NCBI GenBank assembly: GCA_002478685.1
Contig: DLPY01000079.1
Location: forward strand, 1 to 20,229
Source: Flavobacteriaceae bacterium UBA7446
GTDB lineage: Bacteria; Bacteroidota; Bacteroidia; Flavobacteriales; Flavobacteriaceae
Direction: 5' to 3'
Length of the DNA stretch: 20,229 bases
Shown: positions 7,676 to 15,586 of the stretch, one piece after another
Layout: every line of letters begins with the position of its first letter
Numbering within the stretch: position 1 is the first letter of the stretch
Notes under the pieces: generated by a model
Told to the model about the DNA's origin: nothing
What the model saw: the letters and a program-made list of their open reading frames with translations, nothing else
Database searches by the model: none
Made by a program: the position numbers and the translations under genes

Positions 7676-8329
7676 ATGAAGTTTTTTATCGACACAGCAA
7701 ACTTAGATCAGATTAAAGAAGCTCAAGCCCTTGGTATTTTGGATGGGGTAACTACGAACCCATCTTTGATGGCAAAAGAAGGAATTACGGGCCAAGACAA
7801 TATTATTACGCATTACAAAGCCATTTGCGACATTGTTGAAGGTGACGTTTCTGCTGAAGTTATTGCTACCGATTTTGAAGGCATTGTAAAAGAAGGCGAA
7901 GCACTTGCGGCATTGCACCCGCAAATTGTAGTAAAAGTGCCTATGATTTTGGAAGGTATCAAAGCCATAAAACACTTTTCTGATAAGGGAATTAAAACCA
8001 ACTGTACGCTTATTTTTTCTACTGGTCAGGCGTTGTTGGCTGCAAAAGCTGGCGCTACTTACGTATCACCATTTATCGGTCGTTTAGATGATATTTCAAC
8101 TGACGGTTTACAACTGATAGAGGACATTAGAAACGTGTTTGATAATTACGAATTTGGCACACAAATTTTGGCAGCTTCTGTACGCCATACTATGCACATT
8201 ATTGATTGTGCGCATATCGGCGCAGACGTAATGACGGGGCCTTTGAGTGCCATTGTTGGTTTGGCAAAGCACCCGCTTACCGATAGCGGCTTGGCAAAAT
8301 TCCTTGCGGATTATAACAAAGGTAATTAA
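7676..8329 (+). CDS. tal: Transaldolase, short (TalC/MipB-like) type
   Basis: Pentose phosphate enzyme moving a dihydroxyacetone unit between sugar phosphates through a lysine Schiff base. The 217-residue length places it in the small subfamily that also contains fructose-6-phosphate aldolase (FSA). FIDTANLDQI (4-13) and GVTTNPSL (24-31) are family motifs, and the Schiff-base lysine is Lys87 in VVKVP. Two positions that separate the activities point to transaldolase: Glu61 in VSAEVIAT, where E. coli FsaA has Gln59, and Phe133 in SPFIGRLDD, where FsaA has Tyr131. The gene lies five bases after the SDR stop with no promoter between and ends before a clear hairpin terminator, so it is the last gene of that unit. 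Confidence 0.93.
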   Translation: MKFFIDTANLDQIKEAQALGILDGVTTNPSLMAKEGITGQDNIITHYKAICDIVEGDVSAEVIATDFEGIVKEGEALAALHPQIVVKVPMILEGIKAIKHFSDKGIKTNCTLIFSTGQALLAAKAGATYVSPFIGRLDDISTDGLQLIEDIRNVFDNYEFGTQILAASVRHTMHIIDCAHIGADVMTGPLSAIVGLAKHPLTDSGLAKFLADYNKGN

Positions 8330-8348
8330 CTAAAATCAAGTCCGACAA

Positions 8349-8378
8349 AAAAGCCCGTAGAAAATCTGTGGCCTTTTC
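8349..8378 (+). terminator. Rho-independent terminator after transaldolase
   Basis: AAAAGCCCGTAG (8349-8360), loop AAAAT, and CTGTGGCCTTTT (8366-8377) form a 12-position stem with one C/C mismatch and two G-U pairs, then an interrupted T-rich stretch. The downstream T stretch is shared with the -7 box of the next gene. Confidence 0.6.
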
Positions 8379-8386
8379 TATTTTTG
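8379..8386 (+). promoter_or_regulatory. Bacteroidota-type -7 box of the ABC-F gene
   Basis: TATTTTTG matches TAnnTTTG and ends 15 bases before the ATG at 8402. It begins within two bases of the upstream terminator stem. No TTG lies 19 bases upstream. Confidence 0.5.
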
Positions 8387-8401
8387 CAAAAAATAAATAG
8401 T

Positions 8402-10024
8402 ATGCTATCCGTATCTAATCTTTCCGTTCAATTTGGCAAGCGAGTGTTATTTGACGAAGTAAATGTTTCGTTTAATCAAGGCAATTGCTATGGTATTATA
8501 GGAGCAAATGGCGCAGGAAAATCTACATTTTTAAAAGTATTGACAGGAAAAATGGAGCCAAATTCGGGAAGTGTACATCTTGAGACAGGAAAGCGTATGT
8601 CGGTGTTGGAGCAGGATCACTTTGCTTATGATAATTTCCCTGTACTTGAAACAGTTGTTCAAGGAAATAAGCCATTATTTGCCATCAAAAAAGAAATGGA
8701 TGATTTGTACGCTAAGCCTGATTTTTCGGATGCTGACAGTAACCGCGTAGGTGAATTGCAAATTAAATACGAAGAAATGAACGGCTGGAATGCTGAAAGT
8801 GATGCCGCTACGCTGCTTTCTAATCTGGATATCAACGAAGAGCATCATTATATACTAATGAAAGACCTTGACGGAAAACAAAAGGTACGTGTGTTGTTGG
8901 CGCAGGCATTATTTGGAAATCCTGACGTGCTCATCATGGACGAACCTACGAACGATTTGGATTACGAAACCATTCAGTGGCTGGAACATTTTTTGGCGAA
9001 CTATGATAATACTGTGATTGTAGTTTCACATGACCGACACTTTTTAGATGCGGTTTGTACTCATATATCAGATGTCGATTTTGGTAAAATCAATCACTAC
9101 TCAGGAAATTATACATTTTGGTATGAGTCTAGTCAGCTGGCAGCAAAACAACGAGCACAGCAAAATAAAAAGGCCGAGGAAAAGAAAAAAGAATTAGAAG
9201 AATTTATTGCTCGGTTTAGTGCTAACGTGGCAAAATCAAAGCAAGCTACTTCTCGTAAAAAGATGATTGACAAGCTAAATATTGCTGATATTCGCCCTTC
9301 ATCAAGACGATATCCTGCCATTATTTTTGAGCGTGAGCGCGAAGCAGGGGACCAAATTTTAAACATCGAAGGCCTTGCCGCCGACATTGACGGCACACCA
9401 CTTTTTACAAATATAAATGTAAACCTTGCTAAAGGCGATAAGGTTGTGGTATATAGTAAAGACGCACGAGCAGCTACCACCTTTTATCAAATCCTAAATG
9501 GCAAACAACAAGCAAGCGCTGGTTCTTTTCAGTGGGGTGTAACCACAAATCAGAGCTATTTGCCGCTAGATAACGCAACGTATTTTGGTAAAGATGAAAC
9601 GTTGGTAGACTGGTTACGTCAATATGCCAAAACCGATGAGGAGCGAGAAGAAGTATTTTTACGTGGATTTTTAGGGAAGATGCTTTTCAGTGGCGAAGAA
9701 GCTTTAAAATCAGCAAAAGTCCTTTCGGGAGGCGAAAAAGTACGTTGTATGCTTTCACGAATGATGATGGAGCGTGCCAATGTAGTAATGCTCGATGAGC
9801 CAACCAATCACTTAGATTTGGAGTCCATTACAGCTTTTAATAATTCCCTTATCAAATTTAAAGGAACAGTGCTTCTTACCACACACGACCATGCCTTTGC
9901 ACAATCTGTTGGAAATAGGGTAGTGGAACTTACTCCAAAAGGAGTTATTGATCGATACATGACTTTTGACGAATACATGGCAGATGCCAAAATAAAGGAG
10001 TTGCGCGCTAAAATGTACGCTTAA
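8402..10024 (+). CDS. ABC-F family ATPase, YbiT-like, with one degenerate ATP site
   Basis: Soluble twin-ATPase without membrane domain; ABC-F proteins bind the ribosomal E site and adjust or rescue translation. From the ATG at 8402 it has 540 residues. Domain 1: Walker A GANGAGKS (34-41), signature LDGKQ (156-160) in place of LSGGQ, Walker B and glutamate LIMDEPTNDLD, switch VSHDRHF. A charged linker rich in K/E/Q follows (about 240-300, the P-site tRNA interaction motif). Domain 2: the Walker A position reads SKDARAATT (352-360) with no GxxGxGK, but the signature LSGGE (441-445), Walker B MLDEPTNHLD and switch THDH are intact. A TTG at 8384 in the same frame overlaps the promoter box and is not the start. 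It converges on the DUF2007 gene with a four-base overlap. Confidence 0.92.
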   Translation: MLSVSNLSVQFGKRVLFDEVNVSFNQGNCYGIIGANGAGKSTFLKVLTGKMEPNSGSVHLETGKRMSVLEQDHFAYDNFPVLETVVQGNKPLFAIKKEMDDLYAKPDFSDADSNRVGELQIKYEEMNGWNAESDAATLLSNLDINEEHHYILMKDLDGKQKVRVLLAQALFGNPDVLIMDEPTNDLDYETIQWLEHFLANYDNTVIVVSHDRHFLDAVCTHISDVDFGKINHYSGNYTFWYESSQLAAKQRAQQNKKAEEKKKELEEFIARFSANVAKSKQATSRKKMIDKLNIADIRPSSRRYPAIIFEREREAGDQILNIEGLAADIDGTPLFTNINVNLAKGDKVVVYSKDARAATTFYQILNGKQQASAGSFQWGVTTNQSYLPLDNATYFGKDETLVDWLRQYAKTDEEREEVFLRGFLGKMLFSGEEALKSAKVLSGGEKVRCMLSRMMMERANVVMLDEPTNHLDLESITAFNNSLIKFKGTVLLTTHDHAFAQSVGNRVVELTPKGVIDRYMTFDEYMADAKIKELRAKMYA

Positions 10025-10224
10025 AGCAACGTTTTTGCTTTTTCTACTTCAGATATAGGCACCCAAAGCTGCTGCATCATATTTGGGGCACCAAAACCAG
10101 CTAACCTAGCTGATTCGTTTTCATCTTTTATAATAGGAAAAATGCCATTTTTCTCCAACATAGCCTTTAGACGATGTACCTCAACGAGACTTCCAGTGTG
10201 GAATAAAGTAAAAGAATCGGGCAT
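10021..10224 (-). CDS. DUF2007-type small protein (putative signal-transducing family)
   Basis: A 67-residue cytosolic protein with the pattern of DUF2007: FTLFHTGSLVEVHRLKAMLE at the N-terminus (strand then helix), KNGIFPIIKDEN in the middle, and a C-terminal LWVPISEVEKAKTLL. The fold is small alpha/beta, and the biochemical role of the family is not established. The start ATG (10222-10224) overlaps the stop of the upstream membrane-protein gene by one base (TAATG), so the two are probably translated from the same message. Its stop overlaps the ABC-F stop in a TTAA. Confidence 0.82.
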   Translation of the reverse strand: MPDSFTLFHTGSLVEVHRLKAMLEKNGIFPIIKDENESARLAGFGAPNMMQQLWVPISEVEKAKTLL

Positions 10225-10859
10225 TAGCGGTTGTAATATTTACTATTCCAAATGGCTTGATTAAGATTTTTGCCTCTGGCGAAAGTATAATAAATTACTA
10301 TTGCTGCAACAGATTTAAACATAAAAAAATAGACCAAGAAAAAGTCACTAAAGTTTGGGTTTGGTGTAAAAACAGACAATGGAACAAAAAGCGATAAAAC
10401 AAAACTTACAATCAAAGTAGCAGCACACATGGTTATCAAGTTCTTAAACGGCCAAACCAACCATTTCCGTAGCGGATGCAAATCGTTACCCCATTGGTAA
10501 ATAAGATAGTAATATTCATTCCCAATGGGTGCAAAAAGCAAGGGGTCGTCAGCGTTTTCTAATTTAAAAAGTTTGGAGGGCGCCATCATTTGCAATGAAG
10601 ATAACTCAGTTTGATGCGTTTTTTCAATAACTTTAATTTCGTCTATTGCCTCCACAGGAAACTGTCCTTTAAACAGCTTGGCATCCAAAAAGCGAAGTCT
10701 GTAATTAATACAAATCTTTTTTATTTGCTCAATATGATAGATACGATTTGTATCAATTTTATCAATATCAAAACTATTTACAGGTAGCTTAAAATCCTTT
10801 TTTTGATCTTTCTCCCTAACTTGATTTAATTCTCTTCGGATATTGGTTAGTGCAAACAT
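10224..10859 (-). CDS. Uncharacterised protein with two C-terminal transmembrane helices
   Basis: A 211-residue protein I cannot assign to a named family. Residues 1-25 are charged (RRELNQVREKDQKKDF); 30-125 look like a soluble alpha/beta region, ending in PIGNEYYYLIYQWGNDLHPLRK; two hydrophobic helices follow at about 140-162 (LITMCAATLIVSFVLSLFV) and 171-193 (FFLVYFFMFKSVAAIVIYYT), with a short basic tail. The ATG at 10859 is chosen because an upstream TTG in the same frame (10883) falls inside the promoter box. The gene has its own promoter with ideal spacing and is followed by the DUF2007 gene in a one-base overlap. Function unknown. Confidence 0.75.
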   Translation of the reverse strand: MFALTNIRRELNQVREKDQKKDFKLPVNSFDIDKIDTNRIYHIEQIKKICINYRLRFLDAKLFKGQFPVEAIDEIKVIEKTHQTELSSLQMMAPSKLFKLENADDPLLFAPIGNEYYYLIYQWGNDLHPLRKWLVWPFKNLITMCAATLIVSFVLSLFVPLSVFTPNPNFSDFFLVYFFMFKSVAAIVIYYTFARGKNLNQAIWNSKYYNR

Positions 10860-10880
10860 AAATTTCTTTTTAGCAATTTT

Positions 10881-10910
10881 CAAAGATACACATAACTATC
10901 GAATAATCAA
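10881..10910 (-). promoter_or_regulatory. Full Bacteroidota promoter (TTG, 19 bases, TATCTTTG) of the membrane-protein gene
   Basis: The minus strand reads TTG at 10910-10908, exactly 19 bases, then TATCTTTG at 10888-10881, the textbook Bacteroidota arrangement. The box ends 21 bases before the ATG at 10859. This decides the start codon. Confidence 0.75.
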
Positions 10911-10934
10911 GTGTTTAAGCATTGATAAACAAGT

Positions 10935-13343
10935 TTACTGGCGAAGTGTTGCACCTAGTTGTTTTTCGTATTGTTGTGCAATGCGCTGCATGGTTTTGTC
11001 TATTTGTTTGTCGGTCAGAGTTTTGTTTTTGTCGCTTAATGTAAAGCTTAGCGCATAGGACTTTTTACCATCTGGAATCCCTTTTCCTGTAAATATATCA
11101 AACAATTCTATGTTCTCAAGAAGTTGCTTTTCCGTTTTTTGTGCAATTTGATATAATTCTTCAAAAGTTGTTTTTGTGTTTACCAATAGCGCTAAATCAC
11201 GATGAACTGAAGGGTATTTTGAAAGTGGTTTGATTTTAATGTTTTGATTTGTATTTGCTAAAGTATTATCAAGCATTAATGTACAGGCAAAAACATCTTG
11301 TTCGATAGCTAAGTTTTCAAATGCATCTACATTTACCCAGCCGAGTGTTCCAAGGTATTTGTCTTTGAAATAAAATTCAATTGCTTCTTTGTAGTGCGCA
11401 TGGTTTCCGGGTGTTTCTTTTGCGTTAATACCAAGACGTATAAGCAAGCTTTTCACTATTCCTTTTAAGAAGAAAAAATCTGAATTCTGTTCTGCTACTG
11501 TCCAATGATTTGGAAGTTGTTGTCCAGTTACAGCAATACCCAGTGTTGCGATTTCTTCGGTTCTTTTTTTTCCTTTATGATAGGTGTTTCCAAACTCAAA
11601 AAAACGCAAATTTTGTTGCTGGCGGTTGTTGTTAAAATGTACCGCTTCGAGCATTCCGTAAAGCAGATGGGTGCGCATCACAGAAAGTTCGCTACTCAAG
11701 GGATTTAAAATTTCCACCATTTCATCTGAGTTTCCTCCGTGTTTTGGCGTAGTTAGCGAATTATTATATAGCTCATAAAACCCTTGAGCTACAAGTTGTT
11801 GTGCAATACGCTGTTCTTGTTGATTTGATAACTGTTTGGTAAAGTCAGGCACTGAACTGTTTAGCTTTAAGCCTGTTGGGATATTGTTATAGCCATAAAC
11901 ACGCAGAATCTCTTCTACGATATCTACGGGGCGTCGCACGTCCGTGCGGTACGTTGGTATTTCCAATCCTAAAGAGGTTTCAGTTACACTTGTCATCTTG
12001 ATATCGAGTCCGTGTAAAATCTTTTTAATTGTTTCGCGCGGAATTTCATACCCAATAAGTTTATTTATGTATTCAAATTTTAAAAGCACTTGATAGGGTT
12101 CGTGCTTTGTGGAATACTCATCTGTTATGTCCGAAGAAATTACTCCTCCAGCTAACTCTTGAATTAGTAACGCAGCACGCCTAAGTGCATATTTGACCAA
12201 TTCAATATCAATACTTCTCTCATATCTAAAGGAGGCATCAGTACTTAGCCCGTGGCGTTTTGCTGTTTTACGAATAGTAACAGGGTCAAAATAAGCACTT
12301 TCTAAAAATATTTCAGAAGTGTTTTCGGTTACACCCGATTCTAATCCACCGAAAACACCCGCCAAACACATGGGCCTATCGCCATCGCAAATCATTAAGT
12401 CTTCGCTACTTAGTTTGCGTTCAATTCCATCGAGTGTGACAAATGGCGTTCCTTTTTTAAGTTTTTGTACGCGAACAATTCCACTGGTGATTTTGCCTGC
12501 ATCAAAGGCATGAAGCGGCTGACCCAACTCGTGAAGCACATAGTTTGTGGCATCCACAATATTGTTGATAGGCTTTAACCCAATTGCTTTGAGACGATGT
12601 TGCATATATTCAGGGGAAGGCTTTACTTTTACACCAGAAATACGCAACCCACAGTAACGAGGTGCTGCCTCATTATCTTGCACATCTACTTGAACTGCGC
12701 CATTGTAATTATCTGTTCGAAAAGAACTAATTGTGGGGGTAATTAAGGTAGGTGTTCCTTCTTTTAGAAGTAGGGCAGCACGCAAATCTCTAGCCACTCC
12801 GAAATGGCTCATAGCATCAGACCTGTTTGGTGTAAGCCCAATTTCAAATACTTGATCTAAAATAATGGAAAATACGTCTTTACAAGGCTTACCTGCTTTG
12901 TGGTGGTTTTCAAGTACCATAATTCCATCGTGACTGGTGCCAAGACCGATTTCATCTTCAGCGCAAATCATACCTTGACTTATTTCACCTCGAATTTTAC
13001 TTTTTTTGATAACAAATGATTCTCCTGTTTCGCTGTAAAGTATTGTGCCAACTGTTGCGACGGGAACTGTTTGTCCTGCCGCTACATTGGCTGCACCACA
13101 AACAATTTGCACCGGTTCATCAAGTCCAATATCAACTTGCGTAACCTTTAACTTATCTGCATTTTGATGTTTCTCGCAGCTTAATACTTTTCCAATCACA
13201 ACCCCTTCTAGGCCACCTTTAATGGATTGATATTGTTCAATACCTTCGACTTCTAGTCCTAAATCGGTAAGCATGGTAGCAACTTCTATTGCGCTTAAGT
13301 CGGTTTGAATAAAATCGCGAAGCCAATTAAACGAGATTTGCAT
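10935..13343 (-). CDS. pheT: Phenylalanine-tRNA ligase beta subunit
   Basis: Beta subunit of the heterotetrameric PheRS that charges tRNA-Phe; the alpha subunit (pheS) is not in this window. The 802-residue length is normal for the bacterial long form. In order: an N-terminal start MQISFNWLRDFI, the EMAP-like tRNA-binding domain (GVVIGKVLSCEKHQNADKL, 47-65), the B3/4 editing region (about 210-390, containing PINNIVDATNYV and LDGIERKL), the B5 domain with the catalytic-core-like fold (VDIVEEILRVYGYNNIP), and the C-terminal anticodon-binding FDX-ACB domain (PSVHRDLALLV to the end). It has its own promoter with exact 19-base spacing and a leader of only about 12 nucleotides, so neither a T-box nor a leader-peptide attenuator fits. 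Confidence 0.97.
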   Translation of the reverse strand: MQISFNWLRDFIQTDLSAIEVATMLTDLGLEVEGIEQYQSIKGGLEGVVIGKVLSCEKHQNADKLKVTQVDIGLDEPVQIVCGAANVAAGQTVPVATVGTILYSETGESFVIKKSKIRGEISQGMICAEDEIGLGTSHDGIMVLENHHKAGKPCKDVFSIILDQVFEIGLTPNRSDAMSHFGVARDLRAALLLKEGTPTLITPTISSFRTDNYNGAVQVDVQDNEAAPRYCGLRISGVKVKPSPEYMQHRLKAIGLKPINNIVDATNYVLHELGQPLHAFDAGKITSGIVRVQKLKKGTPFVTLDGIERKLSSEDLMICDGDRPMCLAGVFGGLESGVTENTSEIFLESAYFDPVTIRKTAKRHGLSTDASFRYERSIDIELVKYALRRAALLIQELAGGVISSDITDEYSTKHEPYQVLLKFEYINKLIGYEIPRETIKKILHGLDIKMTSVTETSLGLEIPTYRTDVRRPVDIVEEILRVYGYNNIPTGLKLNSSVPDFTKQLSNQQEQRIAQQLVAQGFYELYNNSLTTPKHGGNSDEMVEILNPLSSELSVMRTHLLYGMLEAVHFNNNRQQQNLRFFEFGNTYHKGKKRTEEIATLGIAVTGQQLPNHWTVAEQNSDFFFLKGIVKSLLIRLGINAKETPGNHAHYKEAIEFYFKDKYLGTLGWVNVDAFENLAIEQDVFACTLMLDNTLANTNQNIKIKPLSKYPSVHRDLALLVNTKTTFEELYQIAQKTEKQLLENIELFDIFTGKGIPDGKKSYALSFTLSDKNKTLTDKQIDKTMQRIAQQYEKQLGATLRQ

Positions 13344-13360
13344 GATGGTAATTTAAGTTA

Positions 13361-13390
13361 CAAAGATACACCGATGTTTTTAGTACACAA
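13361..13390 (-). promoter_or_regulatory. Full Bacteroidota promoter (TTG, 19 bases, TATCTTTG) of pheT
   Basis: The minus strand reads TTG at 13390-13388, exactly 19 bases, then TATCTTTG at 13368-13361, ending 17 bases before the pheT ATG. The box octamer is identical to that of the gene starting at 10859. It lies in the 48-base gap after recG, so pheT need not depend on read-through. Confidence 0.78.
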
Positions 13391-13391
13391 T

Positions 13392-15491
13392 TCAACTAAT
13401 ATACTTCCAGATTGACTTTCCTTGCTGTGCAAGTGCCAACGCTTGGCGCAATACGATGTGTTGCTCTTGTGTCAATACAGGATCATACGATAGGATTTCA
13501 TCTACAGCATGCCGAACGCTTTCAAGTATATTTCCATCGTTTTTTAAATTGGCAATCAAAAAGGGCAATACACCACTCTGTTGTGTTCCCATAAGATCGC
13601 CAGGACCACGAAGCGATAGATCCACCTCAGCAAGCTCAAATCCATCTTGCGTGCGTACCATGGTTTGAATTCGGGTTTGCGCATCTTGACCCAATTTAGT
13701 TCCTGTCATCAGCACACAATAACTTTTGCTAGCACCACGCCCCACACGTCCTCGTAACTGATGTAATTGCGAAAGTCCAAACCGCTCGGCACTTTCAATT
13801 ATCATAATACTTGCATTGGGAACATTTACACCTACTTCAATAACTGTTGTAGCTACCATGATTTGCGTTTTACCCGCAACAAAACGCTTCATTTCATAGG
13901 CTTTATCTTCAGCATTCATTTTACCATGAACAATACTTACTTGATAGTCAGGTAGTGGAAATTCACGAACAATACTTTCATAGCCATCCATCAAATCTTT
14001 ATAATCCAATGCCTGAGATTCTTGAATAAGTGGGTACACAATGTAAACTTGCCTGCCCTTAGTAATTTCTTCTCGTATAAACTGAAAAATGGCTAAGCGA
14101 TTACTATCTTTTCTGTGTAGTGTGGTAATCGGTTTTCGTCCGGGTGGTAGTTCATCAATTACAGATAGATCCAAATCGCCGTAAGCTGTCATGGCTAATG
14201 TCCGTGGAATTGGTGTAGCGGTCATAACCAGTATATTGGGCGGAATGTTGTTTTTCCGCCATAGCTTGGCACGTTGCGCCACACCAAAGCGGTGTTGCTC
14301 ATCTATAATTGCCAATCCTAAATGTCGGAACGTTACGGGTTGCTCAAGCACAGCGTGAGTGCCAATTAAAATGTGTAACGACCCATTAGCCAAATCTTCC
14401 AATAACGGAACACGCGCACTTTTTTTGACCGAACCTGTGAGCAGTCCAACCTTAATATCAAGTGGTTTTAGTAGATCATTGATATTGGCAAAATGCTGCT
14501 GTGCCAAAATTTCAGTCGGGGCAACAAGTGTACCTTGCATGCCATTATCGAGTGCCATAAGCATACACATTACCGCAACAATGGTTTTTCCTGAGCCCAC
14601 ATCTCCTTGCAGAAGGCGATTCATTTGAGCTTCACTTTTTAAGTCGGTGCGAATTTCCCGAATCACACGTTTTTGCGCCTCGGTAAGTGGAAAGGGTAGG
14701 TATTGATTGAAAAAAGAATTAAAATAACGACCTAGTTTAGGAAAAGGAATTCCTTTTAGTTGCTGTTTTCGATGGAGTTTTTTTAGCCCTAATTGTAGTT
14801 GCACAAAAAATAATTCTTCGAATTTCATTCGATACTGCGCTTGCGCAAGTTCTTCTTGACTTTTTGGAAAATGAATGGCTGTAAGCGCAATGTTCTTGTC
14901 TATTAACTGATACTTTTGAAGTGTAGCAGTTGGTAATACTTCTTGAATTCCTTTTTCAATTTCTTCAAATAAGTGCATGATGATTTGACGGGTTATCCGT
15001 TGTGAAATTCCACTTTTTGTAAGTGTTTCCGTTGAGGGGTATACAGGTTGAAAATTTCCTTTTCGTTGTTCGTGATCTTCCAAAAACTCTAATTCGGGGT
15101 GGGCAATGGAGCATTTGTTTCCAAACCAATTTAACCTACCAAATGCCATATAAGGCTTGTTGAGTTGTAGCGATTTTTGAATCCACTGATGCCCTCGAAA
15201 CCATACCAATTCTATATGGTGTTGCCCGTCTGAAAAGGTTGCCACCAATCGGCTTCCTCTTTTTTGCTTTACGGTTTCAAGATGTGTAATATTCCCCAGT
15301 ACCTGTACTTCAGCAGTAGTCTTTGGCATTTGACTGGGTGTAAAGTGCTGACTACGATCTATATAGCGATGCGGAAAAAAATACAATAGGTCTTGAAGGG
15401 TGTGTATGCCCAATTCTTTTTTGAGTAATTGTGCTCGGTTGGGTCCAACACCTTTTAGATAATCAATTGGTTTTTGAAGTAGCACAGCCAT
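13392..15491 (-). CDS. recG: ATP-dependent DNA helicase RecG
   Basis: Superfamily 2 double-strand DNA translocase that regresses stalled forks and remodels branched DNA. The 699-residue length matches the family (E. coli about 693). The helix-hairpin segment LKGVGPNRAQLL (12-23) and FFPHRYIDRS open the protein; the OB-fold wedge domain spans about 60-150; motif I is GDVGSGKT (296-303), motif II DEQH (397-400) followed by RFGVAQR, and motif III ATPIPRTLA. In the C-terminal half are VATTVIEVGVNVPNA, QLRGRVGRG and RGPGDLMGTQQSG, the last in the RecG-specific TRG region. It is divergent from the UvrD-type helicase across 95 bases, where only a near-match box (TATATTCG, minus strand, 15505-15498) is seen. 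Confidence 0.97.
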   Translation of the reverse strand: MAVLLQKPIDYLKGVGPNRAQLLKKELGIHTLQDLLYFFPHRYIDRSQHFTPSQMPKTTAEVQVLGNITHLETVKQKRGSRLVATFSDGQHHIELVWFRGHQWIQKSLQLNKPYMAFGRLNWFGNKCSIAHPELEFLEDHEQRKGNFQPVYPSTETLTKSGISQRITRQIIMHLFEEIEKGIQEVLPTATLQKYQLIDKNIALTAIHFPKSQEELAQAQYRMKFEELFFVQLQLGLKKLHRKQQLKGIPFPKLGRYFNSFFNQYLPFPLTEAQKRVIREIRTDLKSEAQMNRLLQGDVGSGKTIVAVMCMLMALDNGMQGTLVAPTEILAQQHFANINDLLKPLDIKVGLLTGSVKKSARVPLLEDLANGSLHILIGTHAVLEQPVTFRHLGLAIIDEQHRFGVAQRAKLWRKNNIPPNILVMTATPIPRTLAMTAYGDLDLSVIDELPPGRKPITTLHRKDSNRLAIFQFIREEITKGRQVYIVYPLIQESQALDYKDLMDGYESIVREFPLPDYQVSIVHGKMNAEDKAYEMKRFVAGKTQIMVATTVIEVGVNVPNASIMIIESAERFGLSQLHQLRGRVGRGASKSYCVLMTGTKLGQDAQTRIQTMVRTQDGFELAEVDLSLRGPGDLMGTQQSGVLPFLIANLKNDGNILESVRHAVDEILSYDPVLTQEQHIVLRQALALAQQGKSIWKYIS

Positions 15492-15586
15492 AAAAAACGA
15501 ATATAGCAGTTTCCTGTTAATAACTATTTGTGTTGCGTCTTTATCAACCGTTAGGGTTTGGCTATTTTCACTTTTAAATCTGCATT

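Noticed and set aside
8384..8401. TTG start at 8384 for the ABC-F gene
   Set aside because: It overlaps the TATTTTTG box; the ATG at 8402 gives the standard ABC-F N-terminus MLSVSNLSVQFG.
10860..10883. TTG start at 10883 for the two-helix membrane protein
   Set aside because: The TTG is the last three bases of the TATCTTTG box, so it would lie upstream of the transcript start.
10911..10928. Hairpin GTTTA/TAAAC after pheT as a terminator
   Set aside because: Only five AT-rich pairs with no T-run on the minus strand; chance pairing is likely.
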